The notes: generated from the letters alone by a model not told the origin. A DNA stretch of 64,000 nucleotides from Aquibacillus kalidii (GCF_014280935.1 NZ_JACLZI010000011.1:59234-123233); one strand, 5' to 3'. Shown: positions 45,973-54,504, counted from the first letter of the stretch. Translations and numbers: made by a program.

Positions 45973-45999
45973 AATCGAGTGAGCAAGCCTCACTCGATT
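45973..45999. terminator. bidirectional terminator
   Basis: AATCGAGTGAG, CAAGC, CTCACTCGATT with an A-run before it; overlaps the stop of the minus-strand HAD gene and follows the plus-strand gene. Confidence 0.9.
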
Positions 46000-46856
46000 C
46001 CCTTTAATTCAAATTTATCTTTTAAATAGTGATAAACACCATCCTCATCACACGAAAAAGCTGTTACCTCATCCACTAATTGTCTAACTTCATCGGACCC
46101 ATTTTTCATAGCAATAGGATATCCTACCATTTTCAGCATTGGAATATCATTATTACTATCACCAATGGCCATAGCCTCTGATTTGGATAATGTAAATTCT
46201 TTTAATAAATATTCAATTCCAGTTGCTTTATTAATGTTGGCTACCATCACTTCGACATTATGGTTGGATGATGTCGAGGTAGTAAAACTTTGCTTTTCTT
46301 TTAATTTTTCTAACTCTTTTATCCATTGCAACATCTTTTCTTTATCTCTGCTAAAGAAATACATCTTTGAGTATTTTTCTATTCCAACGGAGGAAGTCCA
46401 CTTTATATCCTTATCGATAGCAGCTTTCCTTGACAGCCATTCACTTAACGCTACACTATTAGGCTTTGGATCCTGGACAATAGCTTGTATGTATGCTTGA
46501 TCTTGTTTCAAAGTAATTCGTGATCCTACATTTGGATGGATTTCGTAATAAATTTCTAGTTGTCTAGCTTTTTCTACTATCTCATTTATCAATTCATTCG
46601 GTAAAGAATTTTCAACAATGGTCCGATCCCCAATTGAGGCAACCATTCCGTTAGCACTTACGATCCCGTCAACAGAAAGGTGGTTAGGTGCAACATCTTC
46701 TATTTCCTTCATAGACCTTCCTGTTGCAATACATACTTTAATTCCCTTGGACCGAAGTGCATCAATAGCTTTAATAGTTTTTTCAGTTATTCGGTTATGG
46801 TGATTTAATACCGTACCATCCATATCTAGAAATACTACTTTAACATCATCCACCAA
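45990..46856 (-). CDS. HAD-superfamily Cof-type phosphatase
   Basis: A 288-residue sugar-phosphatase-like HAD IIB protein. Motif I is VVFLDMDGTVL (nucleophile Asp and acid/base Asp), motif II is CIATGR, and motif IV is MAIGDSNNDIPML; the C2B cap lies in the middle. Cof-type enzymes dephosphorylate sugar phosphates, FMN or PLP with low specificity. The start may be TTG 46856 or GTG 46853, both behind GAGGGGGAT. It is monocistronic. Confidence 0.9.
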   Translation of the reverse strand: MVDDVKVVFLDMDGTVLNHHNRITEKTIKAIDALRSKGIKVCIATGRSMKEIEDVAPNHLSVDGIVSANGMVASIGDRTIVENSLPNELINEIVEKARQLEIYYEIHPNVGSRITLKQDQAYIQAIVQDPKPNSVALSEWLSRKAAIDKDIKWTSSVGIEKYSKMYFFSRDKEKMLQWIKELEKLKEKQSFTTSTSSNHNVEVMVANINKATGIEYLLKEFTLSKSEAMAIGDSNNDIPMLKMVGYPIAMKNGSDEVRQLVDEVTAFSCDEDGVYHYLKDKFELKGIE

Positions 46857-47097
46857 AATTTATCCCCCTCAACTGTAATTTCCTTAAGTATAGCATTCCC
46901 AAGATGGGGAGAAAAATAAAGAAACCCCATCCATACCCATTTAAGTAAGACGTTTCGGTGGAGAAATATCTTAAAAATAGCTTACCAATGAGCAGACAAA
47001 ATTCGCATATGAATTGGTCTCTTAATACCCTGTATATCAGGTCTATATAATTAAAAAAGGTAATTGTAAATTCCTCTACTTAATTGTATTGACTGTT

Positions 47098-48399
47098 TTA
47101 TTTAGTTACTACCGTTGATTCTACCAAATCTTTTCTACGGTATATACTTAAAATAAGTCCAAGTATAGCAGCTGAAACGATCAGCATAGTTCCGCCATAG
47201 CTTATAAACGGCATGGAGACTCCAATAACCGGCACTAGCCCTAATCCCATGAGGATGTTATAAATCATAGGTACTGTTAAAAATCCTGTACCACCAATTA
47301 TTATCAATCTTCCATACAGATCCTTTGTTTTAAAGGCATTTAATGATATACGCAAAATAAATGCGGTAAGAATTAAGCAAAGGATAATTCCAAACGCCCA
47401 TCCAAGAGAATAGACGAGATAAGGAAAAACGAAATCAGTATGTGAATTTGGGAGCGACTGTAACTCACTATTAATCCCATTGCCAAACCAGCCTGCTTGG
47501 GTAAGTGCTTCCCTAATTTTGTGATATATATATCCTTCTCCATCAGGATACGCATTTGGATTTAGAAAAAAGGATAACCTATCATAGATATATGTCCCCT
47601 GAATGCTATTTATAATTGCACCAATAACACATACTCCGAGTATCACATTTACTGTAACTAACTTTGTAGCTAACTTTTTTTGAACAGGAGAAAAAGCAAA
47701 CATAGTGACTATACAAATTACATAAATGAAACTTACCATCAAATCTGGAAGCATTAAATAGATCAATATTGGAATCCAAAAAAGAAACACCAGTTCGACT
47801 TGCTTGAACCCACTAGCAAACTCATTAATCCTAGTAAAGATGTCTGCCCAAGCGAAGATAAATAAAAATAAAGTTATTATGGGTACATACATGGTTGCTC
47901 CCGGAATGAAAATCCAATTTTTTGCACCATTGATTATTATTCCGAAAAAATAAGTATATACGTGCAGAATTAAGCCAATCCCATAAAAAAACATCCACAA
48001 GTTCTTTAGTCTCCGATAATCAAAGAACAGAAGGGTAATAATCGTTAGGATAGCCAGTGTGTACCATATTGCATGTTTTGCTACAGAGTTTGGCAATTCT
48101 GAAACTCCATTTATTAGTGGAAGAAAGCTAATAACGGCAATGACTCCGAATAACACAATTAGAACCCAATCTATTTTCGGTTTATGAAGTTTATTTAAGT
48201 TCTCGCCTAGTGTGAATGGATTTCCCATTTCTTTTATAGCCTTTTCTTCTGCTACCTCTTTAGTAGATTGTTTTTGAAAAGACTGACTCAACTCTTGTAA
48301 GTGATTGCTCAGTTCTTTTCTAATCAAACCATGCGCTTCCTTAGACTTCACTTTAGAGGTTACTTTGCTTAAAAATTCTTCAAATTTGAAAGAACTCAT
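47098..48399 (-). CDS. SEDS glycosyltransferase (FtsW/RodA type) with N-terminal HAAS-like domain
   Basis: A 433-residue protein in two parts. Residues 1-75 form a soluble helical HAAS-type (permease-prefix) domain (LIRKELSNHLQEL...GNPFTLGENLNKLH), the module that usually partners PadR regulators. Residues 78-425 form about ten membrane helices of the SEDS family. Key SEDS features are kept: GAKNWIFIPG (158-167), DRLSFFLNP (273-281), the catalytic Asp322 in SHTDFVF and MPFISYGGT (396-404). It is therefore likely an active peptidoglycan polymerase and not a remnant. It overlaps the PadR gene by four bases and is last in the ECF-PadR-SEDS operon. No class-B PBP partner is adjacent. Confidence 0.85.
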   Translation of the reverse strand: MSSFKFEEFLSKVTSKVKSKEAHGLIRKELSNHLQELSQSFQKQSTKEVAEEKAIKEMGNPFTLGENLNKLHKPKIDWVLIVLFGVIAVISFLPLINGVSELPNSVAKHAIWYTLAILTIITLLFFDYRRLKNLWMFFYGIGLILHVYTYFFGIIINGAKNWIFIPGATMYVPIITLFLFIFAWADIFTRINEFASGFKQVELVFLFWIPILIYLMLPDLMVSFIYVICIVTMFAFSPVQKKLATKLVTVNVILGVCVIGAIINSIQGTYIYDRLSFFLNPNAYPDGEGYIYHKIREALTQAGWFGNGINSELQSLPNSHTDFVFPYLVYSLGWAFGIILCLILTAFILRISLNAFKTKDLYGRLIIIGGTGFLTVPMIYNILMGLGLVPVIGVSMPFISYGGTMLIVSAAILGLILSIYRRKDLVESTVVTK

Positions 48400-48830
48400 A
48401 AAGACGCCTCCTCGAGTAAATGTTTTAAAGATACTTGTTTTTTAGTGCTTTCTTGTTTGGAATTAGCTAAATGTTTTATACCTTTCATCGTTAATAAATA
48501 ATACTTCTTTTCATTGATCCATTTTGATGTGACAATTCCCTTGTTTTCGAGTAAATGTAAAAGTGTATAAAGCTGCCCTTCATTGCTTTGAAAGCTAAAA
48601 TCATTTTTTTGAAAGAGGTGAGTTGAAATGTCATAACCATGTTTGGATTCATGTTGAACCGATTCTAGTACAGCTATAATGGTTTTTTCCTTCCAAGAGT
48701 GTAGCTGTTGTGAAGAATGTTTTTCCCTTATTGTTTCTTTTACTGCATCCTTTCGCTCGTCTGAAAAGGAAAAGTCTTTAAAGATCGTTTCTTTCATTGC
48801 ACATTTCAAATCATCGAATGGATTTTTCAT
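48396..48830 (-). CDS. PadR-type winged-helix regulator with N-terminal extension
   Basis: A 144-residue protein. The C-terminal two thirds (about 47-130) are a PadR winged helix: KHGYDISTHLF, SFQSNEGQLYTLLHLLENKG, then the wing YYLLTMKGIKHL. Residues 1-45 (MKNPFDDLKCAMKETIFKDF...) are an unusual charged helical extension not typical of PadR. It follows the ECF gene by 3 bases and overlaps the HAAS-SEDS gene as ATGA. Known PadR-HAAS pairs suggest that it senses or talks to the HAAS domain. Because the operon has no recognisable anti-sigma gene, the extension may bind the sigma factor; that is inference. Confidence 0.75.
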   Translation of the reverse strand: MKNPFDDLKCAMKETIFKDFSFSDERKDAVKETIREKHSSQQLHSWKEKTIIAVLESVQHESKHGYDISTHLFQKNDFSFQSNEGQLYTLLHLLENKGIVTSKWINEKKYYLLTMKGIKHLANSKQESTKKQVSLKHLLEEASL

Positions 48831-48833
48831 TAA

Positions 48834-49382
48834 TTAAACCTCCTTCAGCATCTTATCTTTTAATAATTCCTTGGCGCGTTTCAATCTAGTTTTTATTGTA
48901 TTGATATTTATCGTAGTAACTTTGCTTATCTCTGCTAGTGTTAAATCTTCATAGTAATGGAGAAAAACGACTTCTCTATACTTGATAGGTAATGCCATAA
49001 TTGCACGAGATAAACTGGTTTCTTGATTTTTTGCAATGATTTCCTCTTCCACTTGTTTTGATTTGGAAGGGATATGGTCCCACATCTTTTCGTCGAGTTT
49101 TATTTTGCGATAATGCCAGCTTCTCAAGTAATCTTTACAATGATTACTAGCAATTCGGTAAACCCAGGTTTTAATGGATGCTTGATGATTAAATTGATCT
49201 AACTTTTCATAGCATTTTATAAATATCTCTTGTGTTAAATCCTCTGCAGTCGTTCGATTTTTTACATAGGTAAATACAAGATACAGGATGCCCTCGCTAT
49301 ACGCCTGCATTAATTGATCAATTATTTGTTCCTTATCGTTCATACATGTATCTACAATCGTTAATTGCTCCAATTCATTCAT
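48834..49382 (-). CDS. ECF RNA polymerase sigma factor
   Basis: A 182-residue sigma-70 factor with only regions 2 and 4. Region 2.2-2.3: EDLTQEIFIKCYEKLDQF and ASIKTWVYRIASNHCKDYLR. Region 4: LPIKYREVVFLHYYEDLTLA and TININTIKTRLKRAKELL. The family controls envelope stress genes. It is first in an operon with PadR and HAAS-SEDS genes; the three are tightly packed. Upstream is a candidate ECF promoter (49410-49436), suggesting autoregulation. Ribosome site GAAGAGGTGATACC. Confidence 0.92.
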   Translation of the reverse strand: MNELEQLTIVDTCMNDKEQIIDQLMQAYSEGILYLVFTYVKNRTTAEDLTQEIFIKCYEKLDQFNHQASIKTWVYRIASNHCKDYLRSWHYRKIKLDEKMWDHIPSKSKQVEEEIIAKNQETSLSRAIMALPIKYREVVFLHYYEDLTLAEISKVTTININTIKTRLKRAKELLKDKMLKEV

Positions 49383-49409
49383 CTAGGTATCACCTCTTCC
49401 ATAATCTTA

Positions 49410-49436
49410 GACGAAACTAACTACATTTTGGTTTGG
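49410..49436 (-). promoter_or_regulatory. candidate autoregulated ECF promoter
   Basis: On the minus strand CCAAAC (49436-49431), 17 bases, CGTC (49413-49410), about 28 bases before the sigma-factor start. The AAAC core and CGTC are typical of sigma-M/X/W-class promoters. Confidence 0.55.
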
Positions 49437-49806
49437 AAAAAAGTAAACGGATAATAATTTTTACTGTTAACGTATCATCCTTATAAGTTCCGCACCTTGG
49501 TGAAGAAGGTTTTAAGAGGTCTGAGAACTTTTGTAAACATTATATTGGAGTAATCCTAAAGTATGGGGGGATTACAAATTTCACAGTAAAAAAGCTATTG
49601 GAATTTTATGTTAAAATCAAATTACAAGTAATCATATCTACAGTAACGTGAGACAAGAGTAGAGGTCACTTGTAGTTAATAAATAATTGGGGCAAAATGG
49701 GGCAAACCTTGTTAGAGGATTTTCATTCAGTTTCATACTCTATGGAACCTCGAATTATGTGAACCTCTTTTTTAAAATTAAGTTAATACTATCAGGAGGA
49801 AAATAA
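49437..49806. other. gene-free stretch with a short direct repeat
   Basis: Between the divergent sigma-factor and 49807 genes. Contains GGGGCAAAATGGGGCAAA (49688-49705), a 10-base tandem repeat. It lies about 100 bases before the 49807 gene. No other feature is recognised. Confidence 0.35.
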
Positions 49807-50073
49807 GTGCGAGATAATCAGAAGCTCTATCTAAATATGATTTTAGGTGAATTTGGTAATACACTTATTCTACTTTGTGTTGTAAAGGCAATTTGGGAAC
49901 CTAGTAGTATAGCTGAATTTTACCTACTATTTTTTGGTTTGGTGTTATCTACTAAATATACGAACTACCTTGAGAAATTAGTAGGCTTAAGTAAGAAATT
50001 TATAATGATTAAATTATCTGTATTTTTATTAGTATTGTTACTATCAATAATTATAGGTTTTAATTTCAGGTAA
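49807..50073 (+). CDS. small membrane protein, unknown
   Basis: An 88-residue protein I do not recognise, with three hydrophobic segments (about 10-27, 35-50 and 66-86) and short Lys-rich loops. GTG start after AGGAGGAAAATAA. No signal peptide or motif beyond the membrane helices. It is the first of two plus-strand genes; the next starts 107 bases on, so co-transcription is uncertain. Confidence 0.55.
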   Translation: MRDNQKLYLNMILGEFGNTLILLCVVKAIWEPSSIAEFYLLFFGLVLSTKYTNYLEKLVGLSKKFIMIKLSVFLLVLLLSIIIGFNFR

Positions 50074-50179
50074 AGATAACAATAATTAGAAACCCAAATT
50101 TGTGCTAATGTTTAAACTCATTTCTTATTAATTTAAATAGACAGTTCTTACAGGACGAGAATATGAGAGGGGATATAGT

Positions 50180-50641
50180 ATGACTTCGTATCAAATAGAG
50201 AAATTAAACGCCGAAGATTATAATAAGTGTAGTAATATTTGGGATTTTGAAAAGAAACCGAAAATGGCTAAAATGTTTTATGACGAAATAGTAAGTGGTA
50301 ATAGAATTACATTTATTTACATGGAGAATAGCGAGTTTATAGGAGAAGGTTCATTAGTGTTGCATCACAATGACCCAGATTATACTATTCCGAATAAACG
50401 AATTTATCTATCTCGTATAATTGTGAAAAAAGAGTATCGTAATCGAGGAATAGGTGGCATTATTGTTGATTATCTGATTGATTATGCTAAACAACTGGGA
50501 TATGAAGAAATAACACTTGGTGTAGATACAGATAACCTAAACGCCAGACATCTATATGAAAAGAAGGGATTTACTACCTTATTATATCTTGGTGAAGATG
50601 AATATGGTGAATATGTAAAACTTCTAAAAAGATTAGCATAG
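50180..50641 (+). CDS. GNAT-family N-acetyltransferase
   Basis: A 153-residue acetyl-CoA-dependent acetyltransferase. The acetyl-CoA loop is RNRGIGGIIV (about 100-109, R-x-x-G-x-G/A form), followed by EITLGVDTDNLNARHLYEKKGF, the usual GNAT C-terminal strand and helix. Acceptor unknown. The ATG is preceded by GAGAGGGGATATAGT. A terminator follows about 155 bases later. Confidence 0.88.
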   Translation: MTSYQIEKLNAEDYNKCSNIWDFEKKPKMAKMFYDEIVSGNRITFIYMENSEFIGEGSLVLHHNDPDYTIPNKRIYLSRIIVKKEYRNRGIGGIIVDYLIDYAKQLGYEEITLGVDTDNLNARHLYEKKGFTTLLYLGEDEYGEYVKLLKRLA

Positions 50642-50796
50642 ACTTCTTAATAGTATTGTGAAGTGCGGGTATGTTTTCTTTTATTACACTGGGGTGGTTA
50701 GTCAGCATTGTTCAATCAACATAATTCTACTGAGAATGTTAAAATAGTCGGTATCCCATATGTTTTTCGTAACGTCACAGGTTCACATAATATAAA

Positions 50797-50832
50797 ACAA
50801 CGCTTGGACACAATTAAAATCCAAGCGTTGTT
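50797..50832. terminator. bidirectional terminator
   Basis: AACAACGCTTGGA / TCCAAGCGTTGTT perfect 13-bp stem between the convergent 50641 (+) and 50891 (-) gene ends. Confidence 0.85.
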
Positions 50833-50890
50833 ATTTTAGATTTTTTCAACGGTATCGGAACTACCTAATACTAGATAGGTACCTTCTAGG

Positions 50891-51862
50891 TCATCTCTTA
50901 GTATTTAATGGTTTAAGTTTCGCCTCAATTTCTTCCCTTCTATCCTCGAAGAATGGCGGTAAAGCAACAGTCTCACCTAAATGCTTAACTTCTTCATCAG
51001 TAGCAAAACCCGGTCCATCAGTAGCTAATTCAAAGAGAATACCATTTGGCTCTCTAAAATAAAGGGACTGAAAATAATAACGATCTACTAATCCAGAATT
51101 AGGCATTCTGAGCTTTTGAATTCTTTCCTTCCACTTTACTAATTCTTCTTGGTTTTCAACCCGAAATGCTACATGGTGTACACTTCCTCGTCCTGGCCTT
51201 TCTTTTGGCAGATCTTTTCGATGTTCAATATGAATCTCTGCCCCAGTTCCACCTTCACCTGTTTCATACACTTCAATTGCAGGTTGATCCGTTAGTAACG
51301 AAGGATAATTACCGACATGTCTAAATCCCATTGTTTCTGTTAGAACTTTTACTGTTGGTATTGGATCAGGGACAGTTAATTTAACTGGTCCAAGTCCTGT
51401 TATCCCCTTATCTTGAGGAATAGGACTCTTATTCCATGGAGTACCTGCTTCTACTCCATTATTCGTTTCATCTGAAACTAACATTAAGCGTTGACCTTCT
51501 GGGTCTCTAAAATAAAGTACTTTACGGTTAAACTGTTCCATAATCTCTTGATGGTCAATATTAAGCTCTACAAAACGTTCTTTCCAATACTGTAACGCAG
51601 CATCATTCGCCACCCTCAAAGATGTTAATGATATACTATTATTCCCCTCGTAAGTGTGGCCAGCTCTTATAATTTCAAAAAACGTTAAGTCCGTTCCAGG
51701 ATTACCAATCTCATCTGCGTAAAATAAATGGTACATACTCGTATCATCTTGGTTTACGGATTTCTTAACAAGACGCATTCCTAATACCCTTGTGTAAAAA
51801 TCATAATTATTTTTAGCTATTGCTGTAATAGCTGAAACATGATGAATGCCTTTTAGTTCCAT
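50891..51862 (-). CDS. ring-cleaving dioxygenase, MhqO/MhqA type (VOC superfamily)
   Basis: A 323-residue tandem glyoxalase/VOC-fold dioxygenase. First module: IHHVSAITAIAKNNYDFYT with a metal His; KVLYFRDPEGQRL carries a further site. Second module: GRGSVHHVAFRV and FREPNGILFELATDGPGF (Glu ligand). Bacillus MhqA/E/O proteins of this family give resistance to quinones and catechols by ring cleavage. The start 51862 is chosen because AAAAGGAG lies just upstream; the 17-codon extension to 51913 lacks conservation. A MhqR-like operator is present at 52100-52115. Confidence 0.88.
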   Translation of the reverse strand: MELKGIHHVSAITAIAKNNYDFYTRVLGMRLVKKSVNQDDTSMYHLFYADEIGNPGTDLTFFEIIRAGHTYEGNNSISLTSLRVANDAALQYWKERFVELNIDHQEIMEQFNRKVLYFRDPEGQRLMLVSDETNNGVEAGTPWNKSPIPQDKGITGLGPVKLTVPDPIPTVKVLTETMGFRHVGNYPSLLTDQPAIEVYETGEGGTGAEIHIEHRKDLPKERPGRGSVHHVAFRVENQEELVKWKERIQKLRMPNSGLVDRYYFQSLYFREPNGILFELATDGPGFATDEEVKHLGETVALPPFFEDRREEIEAKLKPLNTKR

Positions 51863-52099
51863 CCGATCCAACTCCTTTTCATTTGTCATCCTTCTATTTT
51901 TCCGTGTTTCCAATTAATTACTATAAATAATTCGTTATTTATAATTTGTTGCTTTCATAACTCCAATGTAATTCATTTGATTTCTTTGAGATATCTAAGT
52001 TCTTGCCAAAGCAAGTGAAATGATAAAACCTGCTTAAGCAGAATTAATGTTAGTTAAATTTTTATTAAATGCAATTTATAGTAATAATAAACTTAATTT

Positions 52100-52115
52100 A
52101 TCTCGAATTCAAGAT
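52100..52115 (-). promoter_or_regulatory. MhqR-like operator
   Basis: ATCTCGAATTCAAGAT, a near-perfect palindrome with one mismatched pair, agrees with the MhqR box as I remember it (ATCTCGAATTCGAGAT). It is 238 bases upstream of the dioxygenase start. Another GAGATATCT dyad lies at about 51990. Confidence 0.55.
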
Positions 52116-52221
52116 GAATGCATTTATATTTTCTTTTCCTTTTAGCTAATTAGTACCGTACCTAAAAGTAGTTGACTGTTCCAGAGACTATGGTAAGCTT
52201 ATTTTATACAATTTAATGACT

Positions 52222-52376
52222 TACTACTAGGGGTGCCTATTAGCATAGGCTGAGAGAAAAGCGCGATAAGCTTTTTAACTCTTAAGGACCTGATCTGGTT
52301 GATACCAGCGTAGGGAAGTAGAAATAATACTTATGGTGCTAACCAGGTCCTATTTTTAATGGGGTCTGGTTTTTTT
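52222..52376 (+). promoter_or_regulatory. TPP riboswitch with terminator
   Basis: THI-box blocks in order: ACTAGGGGTGCC, GGCTGAGAG, CTTAAGGACCTGATCTGG, GATACCAGCGTAGGGAAGT. The terminator ACCAGGTCC / GGGGTCTGGT with seven T follows (52341-52377). A TTGACT box (52172) lies upstream. Thiamine pyrophosphate should switch thiW off. Confidence 0.96.
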
Positions 52377-52400
52377 ATTTCTAAAAAAGGGGAGAGTACA

Positions 52401-52895
52401 ATGAATAGAACAAGATTATTAACTACGATGGCTATTTTTGTTGCAATTGGAACTGTAGGTGCTTCACTGTTATGGTTTCCCACAGGCATAGCCAAAGCTT
52501 ACCCTGTACAGCATGCCGTTAATGTGATGGCAGCTGTTACCCTCGGACCAATTCCAGCAATGATTATTGCATTTGTTATTGGATTATTACGTAATATGCT
52601 TGGACTTGGTACGTTATTAGCCTTTCCAGGAGGCATGATTGGGGCAGTACTAGCTGGTTACCTTTTCCGTTTAACAAAGAAACATTATATGGCAGCCACT
52701 GGTGAAATAATAGGAACAGGAGTTATTGGATCTTTAATTTCTGTACCATACGCTAATATTCTAATGGGGCAGTCCGTTGGAGCAGTTGCTTTCGTGCCAG
52801 GTTTTTTAGTAAGTAGTTGTACCGGGGCCATTATTGGGGTATTGATTTTATCTAGAATAAGACATACTGAATTGGTACCATCCTTTAAGAACTAA
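52401..52895 (+). CDS. thiW: ThiW, S component of an ECF transporter for thiazole
   Basis: A 164-residue substrate-binding membrane subunit of an energy-coupling-factor transporter for hydroxyethylthiazole, the thiamine precursor. Five to six helices; ThiW hallmarks include FPTGIAKAYPVQHAVNVMAA and the glycine-rich GLLRNMLGLGTLLAFPGGMIG. It must share the EcfAA'T module encoded elsewhere. The ATG 52401 follows AAAGGGGAGAG; the upstream in-frame extension lies in the riboswitch terminator. It stands alone under the TPP switch. Confidence 0.93.
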   Translation: MNRTRLLTTMAIFVAIGTVGASLLWFPTGIAKAYPVQHAVNVMAAVTLGPIPAMIIAFVIGLLRNMLGLGTLLAFPGGMIGAVLAGYLFRLTKKHYMAATGEIIGTGVIGSLISVPYANILMGQSVGAVAFVPGFLVSSCTGAIIGVLILSRIRHTELVPSFKN

Positions 52896-52897
52896 TT

Positions 52898-52931
52898 AAT
52901 AGGCTTAGGAGGTGTACCTCTTAAGCCTATT
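52898..52931. terminator. bidirectional terminator
   Basis: AATAGGCTTAGGAGG / CCTCTTAAGCCTATT stem between convergent thiW and the AraC-type gene. Confidence 0.85.
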
Positions 52932-52935
52932 ATCT

Positions 52936-53799
52936 TTAATTTGCTATCGGGATCCATATTTCTGTACGATAATTACTTGAGTGAATGCTTTCCTTCTGAT
53001 CAGGATAAACCTCTATCTCCGGCGATCCAGCATGCTTGTAACCTGTAGCGGGGAACCATTCAGAATAAATCCTCTTCGTCGTTTCTTGAATCGCATCAGG
53101 CATAGCACCAACGACAGGAAACACAGCCCAAGTAGTTTTAGGAATCTCTTTAACAACCAAGCCATCTGAGTAATGATATCCCCCTTTCTCGACACCAATG
53201 AAATAGGTAAACTCCTCTTGGTCTGGGGCAAATTCCATACAGATACCGAGCATCCCCAAAAGTCCAATCTGCTTTTCTAGAACTTTAGCTGTTTCACTAT
53301 TGTTAAACTCATCCCAAAATTGTGGGATCCTCCTAAAATTTTCTCCATTTCTAGTTGTAACTCGTAGCTCCTTACCGATTACTTGAAATGAATTCGTTTC
53401 CTTAATATTGTAGTCCATACTTTCTTCACCCTTTACTTTTATTTGAAAAGAGAGTGGTGGGAAGGCTTTTAGATTGGTAGCTTTTCGTTTGGCTTGTGTA
53501 GGGCTAATGCCGTGAAGTTTTCGAAAGGCTTTGGAAAATGACTCTGGTGTTTCATAACCGTATTTCAAAGCTACATCAATGATTTTCATATCGTGGGTAA
53601 TAATCTCACCGGCAGATAGCGTCAGTCTACGATTACGAACGTATTCCGCCACCGTAAAACCAGTGATCATTCGGAACATTCGTAAGAAATGAAACTTCGA
53701 CGAACAAAAAATAGTCGCAAGTGTATCCACATCAATTTCTTGATCTAATCTAGCTTCAATATAATCGATACAGTTACTTAGATGTTGAATGCCATTCAT
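52936..53799 (-). CDS. AraC-family regulator with GyrI-like effector domain
   Basis: A 287-residue transcription factor. An N-terminal AraC double helix-turn-helix (about 8-106, ending YGYETPESFSKAFRKLHGISP) is joined to a C-terminal GyrI-like small-molecule binding domain (about 120-287). Rob and similar multidrug sensors share this arrangement. The ligand is unknown. It has no partner gene within the operon; the target may be outside the window. Confidence 0.88.
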   Translation of the reverse strand: MNGIQHLSNCIDYIEARLDQEIDVDTLATIFCSSKFHFLRMFRMITGFTVAEYVRNRRLTLSAGEIITHDMKIIDVALKYGYETPESFSKAFRKLHGISPTQAKRKATNLKAFPPLSFQIKVKGEESMDYNIKETNSFQVIGKELRVTTRNGENFRRIPQFWDEFNNSETAKVLEKQIGLLGMLGICMEFAPDQEEFTYFIGVEKGGYHYSDGLVVKEIPKTTWAVFPVVGAMPDAIQETTKRIYSEWFPATGYKHAGSPEIEVYPDQKESIHSSNYRTEIWIPIAN

Positions 53800-53890
53800 A
53801 CCAAATCTCCCTTCATCTATTACTCTACTATTCTCAAAAAGTAATTTCCGGTCATTTCTTGCTCACTATGAACCATATGTAATTTGTTGA

Positions 53891-54358
53891 TTATCGAATA
53901 ATAGGAGCGCTCTTACCTGACAAAAAGTCCTTGATTACCTGTTCATGACTAGCAAACATGTTTTCAGGTAATTGATCTAATGGATAAAATCTTGTATCAA
54001 ATGTTTCCTCGTTCCGCTTTATTAAATCTCCTTGGAACTCCCTGCATGTAAACCAAATTTGTACAAGTGCTACTTTATCTCCACTTTCTAGGGTCTTATC
54101 GTTACCTGGTCCAGAGTGGATACTAAACAATTCTACTTCCCCCAGCTCCAGTCCCGTTTCCTCTCTTACCTCACGCTTCGCGGTATCAGTAATAGACTCT
54201 CCCATTTCCATATATCCACCGGGTAATCCCCATGTATTGTTATCTGATCGCAATTGCAGCAATAATTCATTTCGGTTATTAAGTACTAACGCACCAGCAA
54301 CTACCATAATCACCCGTTCATGTCCTACCATTGATCGTAAATAGCTAATATAGTCCAT
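53891..54358 (-). CDS. Nudix hydrolase
   Basis: A 155-residue Nudix enzyme hydrolysing a nucleoside diphosphate linked to another moiety. The full Nudix box GX5EX7REUXEEXGU is present as GGYMEMGESITDTAKREVREETGL (about 51-74). The N-terminal MDYISYLRSMVGHERVIMV matches a Bacillus subgroup, substrate unsettled. Single gene, AAAAGGGGAAAATGG ribosome site. Confidence 0.9.
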   Translation of the reverse strand: MDYISYLRSMVGHERVIMVVAGALVLNNRNELLLQLRSDNNTWGLPGGYMEMGESITDTAKREVREETGLELGEVELFSIHSGPGNDKTLESGDKVALVQIWFTCREFQGDLIKRNEETFDTRFYPLDQLPENMFASHEQVIKDFLSGKSAPIIR

Positions 54359-54504
54359 ACCATTTTCCCCTTTTAGAATTTAGTTATTATGGTTTATAAT
54401 ACCAGATAAAATCAATCTGAATATATGCCAAAAGAGCCAACAACCTATTTATTACAGGTGCCTTAAATAGCAATCCCAACAGTATCAATATTAATTCAAT
54501 AAAA

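Noticed and set aside
49688..49705. Phage or integrative-element attachment site
   Set aside because: No integrase, no tRNA gene and no second copy of the repeat at a distance in the window.
52359..52400. Longer thiW start at 52359
   Set aside because: It begins inside the riboswitch terminator and lacks a ribosome site; 52401 has AAAGGGGAGAG.
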